Shown piece by piece: positions 31,254-38,950 of a DNA stretch of 40,267 nucleotides. Below the pieces are notes generated by a model, which saw nothing but the letters and a program-made list of their open reading frames with translations, made no database searches and was not told the DNA's origin. The DNA is taken from contig NZ_KE384047.1 in assembly GCF_000423565.1 (NCBI RefSeq), positions 41,487 to 81,753 of the forward strand, given 5' to 3'. A program made the position numbers and the translations under genes. Each line of letters opens with the position of its first letter. Position 1 is the first letter of the stretch. This DNA comes from Runella zeae DSM 19591. GTDB taxonomy: Bacteria; Bacteroidota; Bacteroidia; Cytophagales; Spirosomataceae.

Positions 31254-31349
31254 TTATGCTGATTTTTGATGTTTACTAAATTGGCTTAATTCCGCATTCT
31301 TCCAATAAACGCTGCTTTCAATCTTGGCGAATAATTCCAAAATGCTCAT
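31254..31349 (-). CDS. Putative 31-residue ORF between ccmD and ccmE
   Basis: A frame of 31 codons from ATG 31349 to TAA 31256-31254. Its ATG overlaps the TGA of ccmD in the four-base arrangement ATGA, and it ends five bases before the ccmE ATG. It therefore fills the ccmD-ccmE gap exactly. The product starts MSILELFAKIESSVYW and ends SKHQKSA, soluble, with no signal peptide or TM segment. The tight packing is what a translationally coupled cistron looks like, but the sequence matches nothing I know. It may be only a coupling device, a chance frame or a true microprotein. Confidence 0.4.
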   Translation of the reverse strand: MSILELFAKIESSVYWKNAELSQFSKHQKSA

Positions 31350-31567
31350 TTCTTTGATTGTTTTTCGAGTTTAGAGACTTTGCGCTCTAGATTGACCAAA
31401 AAGGCAATAATTCCCGCAAAAATTACCCCAATAACCACTACTACCACCCATATCTTGCCATCAGCACGCATTTGGTCGGCCATAGGTGTTTCTTGATTAA
31501 CAGATTGTTGAGCAAAGAGGTTTAAGGAAACCAACACGTTTAAAAACAAAAACAATATTTTTCTCAT
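31346..31567 (-). CDS. ccmD: CcmD-like small membrane protein
   Basis: A 73-residue protein at the ccmD position between ccmC and ccmE. A cleavable signal-like N-terminus (residues 1-19, ending NLFA) is followed by one transmembrane helix (about residues 40-58, IWVVVVVIGVIFAGIIAFLV) and a basic, Lys-rich tail (LERKVSKLEKQSKK) facing the cytoplasm. That matches the helix-plus-basic-tail layout of CcmD, which helps release holo-CcmE from CcmABC. Sequence similarity across phyla is weak, so the name rests on layout and context. The TGA stop overlaps the start of the 31-residue ORF. Confidence 0.75.
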   Translation of the reverse strand: MRKILFLFLNVLVSLNLFAQQSVNQETPMADQMRADGKIWVVVVVIGVIFAGIIAFLVNLERKVSKLEKQSKK

Positions 31568-31586
31568 GGTTATATCAAATTATACA

Positions 31587-32243
31587 TTAATCTTCTATTT
31601 TTTCTAAAGCACGTACCCGAATGCGTAGCGAAGCAATCCAAGTGCCTAGGAGCATCCACCCGATGATAATAGGATAAAACACCCGACGCATCTGATTGTC
31701 CATGTCGTATTCGCCAAAGGCAGGGTTGCCACCGTTGCCGGGGTGCAACGAATCGGTCAGGCGAGGTAAGATGTAAATCAAAGGAATGAATACTGCAAAA
31801 CAAAATATGTTGTAAATCGCCGAAATTCGAGCCTTCTTTTGTTCGTCTTCGAGTGAGCTTCTCAATACTAAATACGCAAAATACATCAACATACTAATCG
31901 CAACGCTGTTGAGTTTAGGGTCGTTGGGCCACCATCCACCCCAAGTTACTCTTGCCCAAAGTGAGCCCGTGCTACATCCCAAAGCCCCAAAAAGCAAGGC
32001 AACATTGGCAAACTCGACGGCCTTATCGTCGTCGGCAAGGTTGTTAGAACGTAGATAACGAACGGAGAAAATCGCTGAGACCAATAAAAATAGCGTAGTA
32101 GCAAACCACAACGATACGTGAAAGTACACGTTTCGAATGCTTTCGTTCAAAATATCACGGCGTGGTACTTCACCCATAAGACCAAAGTAAAAGCCATAAA
32201 CTAGCAATACCACCGCTACTATTTTCCACCAATATTTTTTCAT
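31587..32243 (-). CDS. ccmC: Haem exporter/ligase protein CcmC
   Basis: An inner-membrane protein of the haem-handling (WWD) superfamily, which loads haem onto CcmE. It has six hydrophobic segments. The tryptophan-rich periplasmic haem motif reads WARVTWGGWWPNDPKLNS where the consensus is WGTWWVWDxRLT; the position after WW is P-N-D rather than V-W-D. Conserved periplasmic His is seen in YFHVSLW, and again near the end in TDSLHPGNGG. Length of 218 residues suits CcmC. It lies 68 bp after ccmB and 19 bp before ccmD. ATG at 32243. Confidence 0.92.
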   Translation of the reverse strand: MKKYWWKIVAVVLLVYGFYFGLMGEVPRRDILNESIRNVYFHVSLWFATTLFLLVSAIFSVRYLRSNNLADDDKAVEFANVALLFGALGCSTGSLWARVTWGGWWPNDPKLNSVAISMLMYFAYLVLRSSLEDEQKKARISAIYNIFCFAVFIPLIYILPRLTDSLHPGNGGNPAFGEYDMDNQMRRVFYPIIIGWMLLGTWIASLRIRVRALEKIED

Positions 32244-32311
32244 AATCTATAACTAAATCAACAAATTAAATGATAACTCAGAGCCAATAAATTTAAAGTA
32301 TCTTATTTGTG

Positions 32312-32974
32312 TTAGCTCCTCCACAAATAGGGAAATAAAATCAATGACAAAGTTACGACAATCGCGTCCAATGCCAACAATATCATCATTTCGTCGTTGC
32401 TACTGCCTCGGTCGAGCCCGTCGAGGGCGTTTTTGGCGAGTTTCATTACCATCAAAAGCATCGGAATAATCACCGGAAAACTCAAGATAGCCATTAATGC
32501 GCCGTTGTTTTCGGCCTTGGAAACAATCCCCGCAATCATCGTTAAAGAAGAAGCAAAACCTACACTTGCCAACACAATCGTCAGCAGATACATAGGAATA
32601 TCGCCGACGGGATTGCCCATTACAAAACTATAAAACCCAAAGCCCAACATCGACAAAATCAACATCAAGGCGGAATTATAAATGATTTTGGAAAGAATAA
32701 TCCACTGTGGGCTTGCCAATGTGTAATAATACAATAGCCGTCCCGCACGCTCTTGGGTAAAACTCTTAGAAATGGCATTGATAGCCATAAAAAGCATGAT
32801 AATCCAAAAGAGGGTATTCCAAGCGAGGGGGTTCAATTGGTTTGACTTGAGCCGAAAACTCAAATAACACACAAAAATGGTGCTGACGATATACAACATC
32901 ATGCCATTGAGGGCGTAACGTTGGCGCCATTCGAGTGTTATTTCTTTGCCAATGAGGGTGCGAAGTTCTTGCAT
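32312..32974 (-). CDS. ccmB: ABC transporter membrane subunit CcmB
   Basis: The six-helix membrane subunit that works with CcmA and CcmC in releasing haem-loaded CcmE. It opens with the typical cytosolic helix LIGKEITLEWRQRYALNGM and continues with FTQERAGRLLYYYTLASP and the loop GNPVGDIPMYLLTIVLASVGFASSLT. The last segment is LFPYLWRS. Length of 220 residues is standard. It is the first gene of this ccm run; the partner ATPase ccmA is not adjacent (the neighbour is an MFS transporter). ATG at 32974. Confidence 0.92.
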   Translation of the reverse strand: MQELRTLIGKEITLEWRQRYALNGMMLYIVSTIFVCYLSFRLKSNQLNPLAWNTLFWIIMLFMAINAISKSFTQERAGRLLYYYTLASPQWIILSKIIYNSALMLILSMLGFGFYSFVMGNPVGDIPMYLLTIVLASVGFASSLTMIAGIVSKAENNGALMAILSFPVIIPMLLMVMKLAKNALDGLDRGSSNDEMMILLALDAIVVTLSLILFPYLWRS

Positions 32975-33034
32975 TCAACCGAGGTGTCCACTAAACAATA
33001 TCCTGCTCTCCAATCAGAGATAAGGAAGTGGCGT

Positions 33035-33042
33035 CAAAATTA
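33035..33042 (-). promoter_or_regulatory. Possible -7 element of the ccm operon promoter
   Basis: TAATTTTG on the minus strand matches TAnnTTTG, placing transcription about 54 bp before ccmB. No TTTG lies at the ideal 19-bp distance, so it is tentative. Confidence 0.4.
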
Positions 33043-33091
33043 CAACACAAACGCACTCGTTGTACCGACAAAAGTCATTAGTTTTTAAATT

Positions 33092-34249
33092 TTATCCCAT
33101 TTGTATGGCTTTAGTGCGGCGCCACCAAATAAGATAGCCCAATGAGGCCAGAGCCAAAAGCGAAGAAAGATAAAATGCAAAAGGCATATTGCTCACTTTA
33201 CCGCCATACCACCAGCCCGACCACCACGCACCTACGCCAATGCCTGCCTCTAATGCAATGTACATCGTAGCCAACGCTCGTCCGCGATATTCAGGGTGAC
33301 TCAGGTCGATTGCCCAAGCGGTAAGGGTGGGGGTGTTGAGTCCCCATGAAAAACCGAATAAAATCGCCGCTGCCCAAAATCCAAAAGTGGATTGCGTAAA
33401 GCCCAGTATAGCCATACCAATCGCCAAAATAATGGTAGAGATAATCATGACAGGTACACGGCCGTGGATGTCGGAAGATTTGCTCGCCACGACTCGAATA
33501 AGTAAAGAGGCAATCGTATAGACTGTGAAAAACAAGCCTTTGTTTTGAATGCCTAAAGTCTTGCTCAAATCTGGTATAAGAGTAAGAATCACTCCAGATG
33601 AAAATGATACGCAAAACATGACCAAAAATACGCTCAAGACGCGAGGTTCAAAAATGTCTTGTCGGTTGATTTTGAAGAGCTTAAAGCTGAAAGGCTGCCT
33701 CTCTACTAAGGTTTCTTTCATGTTTAGCAAAATCAAGATAGAAATCAATGCAAAAGCGGAAGCCACATAAAACATGGGATTGATACCAAACCATAAAGTA
33801 AGATAGCTACCGATAGTAGGTCCAATTGACATCCCTGTAGCGGTAAAAATACCCAGCATCCCTGCTGCCTCCCCCCGCCGATTTTCGGGGATGATGTCGG
33901 CTACATAGGCAGCGGTTGCAGTAGGTTTGGTTCCGGTTGAAAACCCATGAATAAATCTCAAAAGTAAAAATCCCCAAACCACATGTACAAAAGGGTAAAT
34001 CAGGCTACATACACAGCATACCAACGACCCAAAGGCCATGACCGGTACGCGGCCGATAGTATCGGTGAGTTTGCCACTGAAAGGTCGCGATAGGCCGGCG
34101 GTGAGGGTAAAAAGCGCGATGATAAGCCCGATGTATTGTTGCCCACCCATAGCTGAGAGATAATCGGGCAACTCAGGAATCATCATTTGAAAACTAGCTG
34201 AAAATAGGAAATTACTGAGGCACAAAAGCCAAAATTGTAGATTGTACAT
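33092..34249 (-). CDS. Major facilitator superfamily transporter
   Basis: A 12-helix inner-membrane secondary transporter of 385 residues. Motif A appears in both halves: FSGKLTDTIGRVPVM between helices 2 and 3, and SKSSDIHGRVPVMI in the C-terminal half. The opening NFLFSASFQMMIPELPDYL and the FIHGFSTGTKPTATAAYVADI segment fit the drug-efflux type of subfamily. Substrate cannot be assigned. It is monocistronic in appearance, with gaps of 117 bp to ccmB and 148 bp to the Uma2 gene, and a terminator between it and Uma2. ATG at 34249. Confidence 0.9.
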   Translation of the reverse strand: MYNLQFWLLCLSNFLFSASFQMMIPELPDYLSAMGGQQYIGLIIALFTLTAGLSRPFSGKLTDTIGRVPVMAFGSLVCCVCSLIYPFVHVVWGFLLLRFIHGFSTGTKPTATAAYVADIIPENRRGEAAGMLGIFTATGMSIGPTIGSYLTLWFGINPMFYVASAFALISILILLNMKETLVERQPFSFKLFKINRQDIFEPRVLSVFLVMFCVSFSSGVILTLIPDLSKTLGIQNKGLFFTVYTIASLLIRVVASKSSDIHGRVPVMIISTIILAIGMAILGFTQSTFGFWAAAILFGFSWGLNTPTLTAWAIDLSHPEYRGRALATMYIALEAGIGVGAWWSGWWYGGKVSNMPFAFYLSSLLALASLGYLIWWRRTKAIQMG

Positions 34250-34334
34250 ACTGCGAAAAAGGGTACGATACGAGAGTTGATTAAAAAAATGTTTTTACGG
34301 TTTTGGGTCTCTCGGCTACTCTTAGTAAAAAAAG

Positions 34335-34378
34335 CAAAGGACTGAAAGTTTCATATGAGCGTTACTTTCAGTCCTTTG
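34335..34378 (-). terminator. Terminator of the Uma2 gene
   Basis: A perfect 15-bp stem (CAAAGGACTGAAAGT against ACTTTCAGTCCTTTG) with a 14-nt loop. Read on the minus strand it enters CTTTTTTTACT. It starts about 20 bp after the Uma2 stop. Confidence 0.85.
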
Positions 34379-34397
34379 GTATATCATTTCATTTATG

Positions 34398-35033
34398 TCA
34401 ACGAATTCTAAAAACGGTTTCTGGCAAATCTTCCGTATTTGAGTATAAGTCAGCAACCAATAAGTCCCCCTGAATCGTCTCTAAATGTACCACAGATTCT
34501 AGCGATTTGCTTTCAAACATCAGCGACCAAATACCCTGCTCGCTTTTTCGCCAAAGCTCCACCCAAATACGGCGCGAATCTACCAATAAGTACTCTCTGA
34601 ACGTTGGAATAGCGCGATAAAGTTCAAATTTTTCGCCTCTATCATAGTTGGCCGTGCTTTGTGACAATACTTCCACGATTAAAACGGGATTGGTCAAGCT
34701 ACTGGTTTGGCTATCCGAAAACTCCGGTTTTCCACATACCACTACCAAGTCAGGATAAGAGTAAAGCTCCGTAGAAGGAATAAAAACCCGTTGGTCGCTT
34801 GAATAAGAGCGACAACCTTTGTTCTTCTTAAAATGAATATGTAACTCTCCTGATAAGTTTTCCCGTATCGCATTATGAGCAGGTTTTGCGCCGGCCATTG
34901 CTTCGGGTGTATCGCCTTCAAAATCGCCCATGGGATAGATTTGCCCATCAAAGTACTCACTTTTGTAAGAAGCCTTTTCTTCCAATTCTAAGTATTCTTC
35001 AGGCGTATAGTGTTTTTTGGGAAGTGCAGTCAT
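34398..35033 (-). CDS. Uma2 family (DUF820) putative PD-(D/E)XK nuclease
   Basis: A 211-residue cytosolic protein of the Uma2 family, which has a PD-(D/E)XK restriction-like fold. Blocks in order are YTPEEYLELEEKASYKSEYFDGQIYPMG, AHNAIRENLSGELHIHF, GCRSYSSDQRVFI, YSYPDLVVVCGKPE, LIVEVLSQSTANYDRGEKFELYRAIPTFREYLLVD and VELWRK. The YPDLVVV...LIVEVLS pair supplies the expected Asp and Glu-x-x of the nuclease core. The cellular role of this very common cyanobacterial and Cytophagales family is unproved. Single gene, own terminator. ATG at 35033. Confidence 0.9.
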   Translation of the reverse strand: MTALPKKHYTPEEYLELEEKASYKSEYFDGQIYPMGDFEGDTPEAMAGAKPAHNAIRENLSGELHIHFKKNKGCRSYSSDQRVFIPSTELYSYPDLVVVCGKPEFSDSQTSSLTNPVLIVEVLSQSTANYDRGEKFELYRAIPTFREYLLVDSRRIWVELWRKSEQGIWSLMFESKSLESVVHLETIQGDLLVADLYSNTEDLPETVFRIR

Positions 35034-35104
35034 TACAAAATTTCGTTAAAATCTTAAACTCTAACAAAGATAAAAAAAAACAGAATAGTGGATGCCTAAG
35101 AAAA

Positions 35105-35134
35105 TTTGGTATTTAAAATTTTGATGTATATTTG
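35105..35134 (+). promoter_or_regulatory. Promoter of the PadR gene
   Basis: TTTG (35105-35108), 18 bp, then TATATTTG (35127-35134). Transcription would start close to 35140, practically on the ATG at 35139, which suggests a leaderless or nearly leaderless message and excludes the upstream ATG at 35106. Confidence 0.72.
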
Positions 35135-35138
35135 TGAT

Positions 35139-35477
35139 ATGCAACAACAAACTTATCTGAAAGGCTGCTTGAGCGCGATTGTCTTGCAACTTTTACAAGA
35201 CAACAGCCGCATGTATGGCTATGAAATCACCCAACGGGTGCGTGAAATTACGGCGGGAGAGCTTCAACTTACGGAAGGAGCGCTTTATCCTACTTTGCAC
35301 AAATTGGAAGCAGAAGGCGTGCTTACTACCGAAAATGCCCTCGTGGATGGCCGAAATCGAAAATACTATAAGCTCACCGAAAGCGGGCAGCAGCAAGCCC
35401 AAAGTGCGGTGTCGGAGTTGGCGGATTTTGTGACAAATCTCCAAAAAATATTGAACTTAAAACCTTCTCTGTCATGA
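35139..35477 (+). CDS. PadR family transcriptional regulator
   Basis: A winged-helix repressor of 112 residues (from ATG 35139, MQQQTYLKGCLSAIVLQLL). The recognition segment is in YGYEITQRVREITAGELQLTEGALYPTLHKLEAEGVL, followed by the wing (RNRKYYKLTESGQQQ). The fold and spacing are classic PadR, small-subfamily type. Its stop overlaps the start of the next gene by four bases (ATGA), so the two are translationally coupled. PadR proteins commonly control a downstream membrane protein or transporter in this arrangement. The promoter sits right on the start codon. Confidence 0.92.
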   Translation: MQQQTYLKGCLSAIVLQLLQDNSRMYGYEITQRVREITAGELQLTEGALYPTLHKLEAEGVLTTENALVDGRNRKYYKLTESGQQQAQSAVSELADFVTNLQKILNLKPSLS

Positions 35478-36220
35478 GCTTAACCCCCACTCAACTTGAC
35501 CTTATCAGCAAAGAACTCATCCAAGGCGGTATCAAGTACCAAGACTTGTACGAAGAATTGCTAGACCATTATATTTTGGCTATTGAAGATAGACAAGCCC
35601 AAGGGCAAACTTTTGAGAGTGCTTTTGGGGAGGTTCATGCGGATTTTGTAAACTATAAACGCCCAGCTCGTGTGTGGGATCATTATGGGGTATGGAAAGA
35701 CTATACCAACGGAGGTGCACCCGAATTTGGGATTGGCAAACTTCAGGCTGAGTACGAAGAAAATTTGAAGGGGGAAATCTCCAAAAGGCATTGGCAAATC
35801 ATGAAATCTTACTTCCGTTGGCCAACGCTTGTGACAACGCTTTTGGTTGGATTGTTTACTTTTCAGTTTGCGTATTTAGTGCCTAAGCAGTATTTTGTTT
35901 GGATTATTTTCACTTGTGCGTTTGTCCCAGTTTTGCTTCTTTTACCTCAATTAATCCTTGATTCAAGGCTGTACTTTCTAAAGAAACGAAAATTTGTTAA
36001 CTCTTTAAAAATTAGCACTATAACTGGTAGAATGTTTCTCTCACTAAGTTTATTTAGCTTATTCATAAATATTACAAACATGTCGAATATTTTGTTTGAA
36101 TATAACTTACATAAACAAAATTTTGTGACTGTTTCTGCTTGCTTAACCTGCTTTTACCTCGCCTATTCTCTTAGTTTCTATCAACTTTATAGTGAGCGAT
36201 TTAAAGTAAGTCTGAGGTGA
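35474..36220 (+). CDS. PadR-coupled membrane protein of unknown function
   Basis: A 248-residue protein. The N-terminal third is cytosolic and helical (LDLISKELIQGGIKYQDLYEELLDHY, AFGEVHADF). It recalls the HAAS/DUF1700-like prefix domains often encoded next to PadR regulators. From about residue 115 there are four hydrophobic segments (TLVTTLLVGLFTFQFAYLV, FVWIIFTCAFVPVLLLLPQL, MFLSLSLFSLFINI, TVSACLTCFYLAYSLSFY). No catalytic motif is seen. The ATG overlaps the padR stop. It might be a signalling or transport accessory protein controlled by PadR; the specific role is unknown. Confidence 0.8.
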   Translation: MSLTPTQLDLISKELIQGGIKYQDLYEELLDHYILAIEDRQAQGQTFESAFGEVHADFVNYKRPARVWDHYGVWKDYTNGGAPEFGIGKLQAEYEENLKGEISKRHWQIMKSYFRWPTLVTTLLVGLFTFQFAYLVPKQYFVWIIFTCAFVPVLLLLPQLILDSRLYFLKKRKFVNSLKISTITGRMFLSLSLFSLFINITNMSNILFEYNLHKQNFVTVSACLTCFYLAYSLSFYQLYSERFKVSLR

Positions 36221-36225
36221 AAAAA

Positions 36226-36307
36226 TAACCACAAAGCACACGAAGAAGGCCACTAAGTTCACAATGCTTTGTGTCCTTTGTGCTATTCTTCGTGTGCTTT
36301 GTGGTTA
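36226..36307. terminator. Long perfect inverted repeat (22-bp arms) between convergent genes
   Basis: The arms 36226-36247 and 36286-36307 are exact reverse complements (starting TAACCACAAAGCACACG), with a 38-nt loop that itself carries CTTTGTG repeats. It lies 5 bp after the PadR-partner stop and 11 bp before the glyS stop, so it may terminate both. Arms of this CACAAAG type look like a dispersed genomic repeat rather than a simple terminator. Confidence 0.75.
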
Positions 36308-36318
36308 AAGAACTTATT

Positions 36319-37818
36319 CTAAATCAACTCCAAAATTCGCTGTTCTGACACAGCGTAGCCGATTTTAGATTTCAATTCGTCGATATGTACCCGCTCTTGC
36401 TCCATGCTATCACGGTGGCGAATGGTGACGGTGTTGTCTTCGAGGGTTTGATAATCTACCGCTATACAAAAAGGAGTACCTATCAAATCTTGGCGCGTAT
36501 AACGCTTGCCGATGGCATCGCGCTCTTCATAAAATACACGAAACTCATTTCTGAGTGCTTTCACAATTTCTTCGGCTTTTTCGGGCAAACCGTCTCTTTT
36601 GACCAAAGGAAAAATCGCAGCTTTGAAAGGAGCCAACGCAGGATGTAATTTCAGCACAGTACGTTCTTTTTGAGCATCTCCTTCGCCTACAAGTTCTTTG
36701 GTATAAGCATTGCACAAGACCGCCAAAAACAAACGGTCGGCACCTACCGAAGTTTCTACTACATAAGGGATATAATTACCAAAAGGCTTACCATTTTCAT
36801 CGAGGTCGTTGTCGAAGTACTGTTGTTTTTTCTTCGAAAGTTCTTGGTGATTTTTCAAGTCAAAATCAGTGCGTGAGTGAATCCCTTCGATTTCGCGGAA
36901 GCCAAACGGAAACTGATACTCAATATCTACAGCGGCATTGGCGTAGTGGGCGAGTTTTTCGTGAATGTGGAATTTCAGTTTTTCGGCTGGCAGACCTACC
37001 GCTTGGTGAAATTTCAGACGTGTGTCACGCCATTTTTCATACCATTCCATTTCGGTACCAGGACGTACAAAAAATTGCATTTCCATTTGTTCAAATTCGC
37101 GCATACGGAAGGTAAACTGCCGTGCTACGATTTCGTTACGAAAAGCTTTCCCGATTTGGGCAATTCCAAAAGGAATCTTCATGCGTCCAGATTTCTGAAC
37201 GTTCAAAAAGTTGACAAAAATCCCTTGGGCTGTTTCGGGGCGGAGATAAATCAAATTTGAATCTTCTGCCACAGACCCTACTTGGGTACTAAACATAAGG
37301 TTGAACTGACGCACTTCGGTCCAGTTGGCAGTACCCGAAATCGGGCATTTGATACCTTCCGCAATGATGAGTTCGCGTACGGCTTCTAATTCGTTGTTTC
37401 CCAACAAACGCCCCATTTCATTCAGCAATTCCTGGGCTTTTTCGGGTTGACCTTCGGCAGCGTATTGTTCGGCTTTTGCTTCAAGAAGCTGATCGGCGCG
37501 GTAGCGTTTTTTAGAATCTTTGTTGTCAATCATCGGGTCATTGAAACCATCCACGTGCCCTGAGGCTTTCCAAGTAAGGGGATGCATAAAGATAGCTGCG
37601 TCGATACCTACGATTGGCCCGCCACTGCGGTTGTCGTTGAGTTGCGTCATGGCTTTCCACCAGATGTTTTTGAGATTATTTTTGAGTTCGACACCGTTTT
37701 GACCGTAGTCATACACAGCCTGTAGCCCATCATAAATTTCGGAAGAAGGAAATACAAATCCGTATTCTTTGGCATGTGCCACAATGTCTTGTAAAGAGGT
37801 AGCGGGAGCTTGGCTCAT
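36319..37818 (-). CDS. glyS: Glycyl-tRNA synthetase (homodimeric alpha2 type)
   Basis: A class II aminoacyl-tRNA synthetase charging tRNA-Gly, of the eukaryote/archaea-like alpha2 type rather than the alpha2beta2 type. Diagnostic features are the N-terminal IVAHAKEYGFVFPSSEIY with DYGQNGVELKNNLK, HPLTWKASGHVDGFNDPM, the motif 2 region LIYLRPETAQGIFVNF and GIAQIGKAFRNEI, and the C-terminal anticodon-binding block starting KLHPALAPFKAAIFPL. Length of 499 residues is typical in Bacteroidota. ATG at 37818. A probable promoter lies about 60 bp upstream, and it is convergent with the PadR pair. Confidence 0.95.
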   Translation of the reverse strand: MSQAPATSLQDIVAHAKEYGFVFPSSEIYDGLQAVYDYGQNGVELKNNLKNIWWKAMTQLNDNRSGGPIVGIDAAIFMHPLTWKASGHVDGFNDPMIDNKDSKKRYRADQLLEAKAEQYAAEGQPEKAQELLNEMGRLLGNNELEAVRELIIAEGIKCPISGTANWTEVRQFNLMFSTQVGSVAEDSNLIYLRPETAQGIFVNFLNVQKSGRMKIPFGIAQIGKAFRNEIVARQFTFRMREFEQMEMQFFVRPGTEMEWYEKWRDTRLKFHQAVGLPAEKLKFHIHEKLAHYANAAVDIEYQFPFGFREIEGIHSRTDFDLKNHQELSKKKQQYFDNDLDENGKPFGNYIPYVVETSVGADRLFLAVLCNAYTKELVGEGDAQKERTVLKLHPALAPFKAAIFPLVKRDGLPEKAEEIVKALRNEFRVFYEERDAIGKRYTRQDLIGTPFCIAVDYQTLEDNTVTIRHRDSMEQERVHIDELKSKIGYAVSEQRILELI

Positions 37819-37876
37819 GGGGACGTTATCTGTTATCAGTTAGTTGTTATCGATTTTTGACAATGATATAAGGTGG

Positions 37877-37884
37877 CAAAATTA
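37877..37884 (-). promoter_or_regulatory. Possible -7 element of glyS
   Basis: TAATTTTG on the minus strand fits TAnnTTTG, giving a leader of about 50 nt before the ATG at 37818. The -33 element is not clear. Confidence 0.4.
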
Positions 37885-37948
37885 GGGAAATTGTGACGTA
37901 ATGCAGCGAAGTAAGTCAAAAAGGCGTGGTTGCTAATTTTAAATTTGT

Positions 37949-38929
37949 ATGCTTCGCCGCTTAATATTACTTATTCGGGATGAATTTGGGGTTTCAAAAA
38001 GCCAAGCTCGGGCGTTTTTGGTGGTAGCTACGTTGATGATTTTAAGTTGGGTATTGCCTTTTATTTATGATAGGTTTTTGAGCAATGATGCCCTTGTTAT
38101 CCAACCACAGGATAGTCAAAAAGCCGATAGCTTGGTAGCTATATTAGAAAAATCGCAGGTATTATCTAAATCTTATCCTTCCTATACCGCAAAAAATTAC
38201 CCTAAAGAGACGCAAGGCAATCCTGAGCAGCCTTTGACTTTGTTTTATTTTGATCCCAATCTAGCTACAGTTGAGCAGTTTCAGGCCTTAGGAATGCCTC
38301 GTTTTATTGCGGAGCGCATCGAAAAGTACCGTAGTAAAGGTGGGAAATTTCGTAAGAAAGAAGATTTGCAAAAAATATATGGGCTACAGCCTGCGCTTTA
38401 CGAAAAACTTGAACCATACATTAGCCTCGCAAAAGAAGAATCTAAGCCCCAAAATCAAGCGACATTGACCTCAGCAGCTGAAGTCGCTACAGTGGCAGTG
38501 CCGCCCAAATCCAATCATTTTTCTAAACCTGTAGAGGTGGTTTTTGACATCAATACCGCCGACACAACCCAACTTATCCGTTTAAAAGGAATTGGGAGCA
38601 AACTAGCGGCTCGGATTGTAAAGTTTCGAGATGGCTTGGGTGGTTTTGTATCAGAGACACAGTTTTCTGAAGTCTTTGGACTAGATTCATTGGCCTTGGG
38701 AGAGCTCAATCGACTTGCAAGGGTGAAGTCTCCCGTCAAAAAGATAAATATCAATACCGCTTCGCCCGAAGACCTTGATCGACACCCTTATTTATCAAGA
38801 CGGCAGTCTGAGGTTATTGTACGGTATCGGGAGCAGCACGGAGCGTTTCAGTCAGAGGAGGATTTGTTGAAAATTAAAATCTTAGACGAAAAACTAGTGT
38901 CCAAAATCGCGCCTTATTTGGCATTTTAA
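37949..38929 (+). CDS. Helix-hairpin-helix DNA-binding protein (ComEA-like)
   Basis: A 326-residue membrane-anchored protein. One transmembrane helix lies near residues 24-42 (AFLVVATLMILSWVLPFIY), then a low-complexity linker. At least three helix-hairpin-helix modules follow: VEQFQALGMPRFIAERIEKY with GKFRKKEDLQKIYGL; INTADTTQLIRLKGIGSKLAARIV with GGFVSETQFSEVFGL; and INTASPEDLDRHPYL with GAFQSEEDLLKI. The middle one has the ideal LKGIGSKLA hairpin. ComEA proteins bind incoming DNA in the envelope during natural transformation, and this could be the Bacteroidota counterpart, but similar proteins of unknown role exist. ATG at 37949; single gene. Confidence 0.85.
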   Translation: MLRRLILLIRDEFGVSKSQARAFLVVATLMILSWVLPFIYDRFLSNDALVIQPQDSQKADSLVAILEKSQVLSKSYPSYTAKNYPKETQGNPEQPLTLFYFDPNLATVEQFQALGMPRFIAERIEKYRSKGGKFRKKEDLQKIYGLQPALYEKLEPYISLAKEESKPQNQATLTSAAEVATVAVPPKSNHFSKPVEVVFDINTADTTQLIRLKGIGSKLAARIVKFRDGLGGFVSETQFSEVFGLDSLALGELNRLARVKSPVKKININTASPEDLDRHPYLSRRQSEVIVRYREQHGAFQSEEDLLKIKILDEKLVSKIAPYLAF

Positions 38930-38950
38930 TAGAGTCGTATTGCTAAGTTA

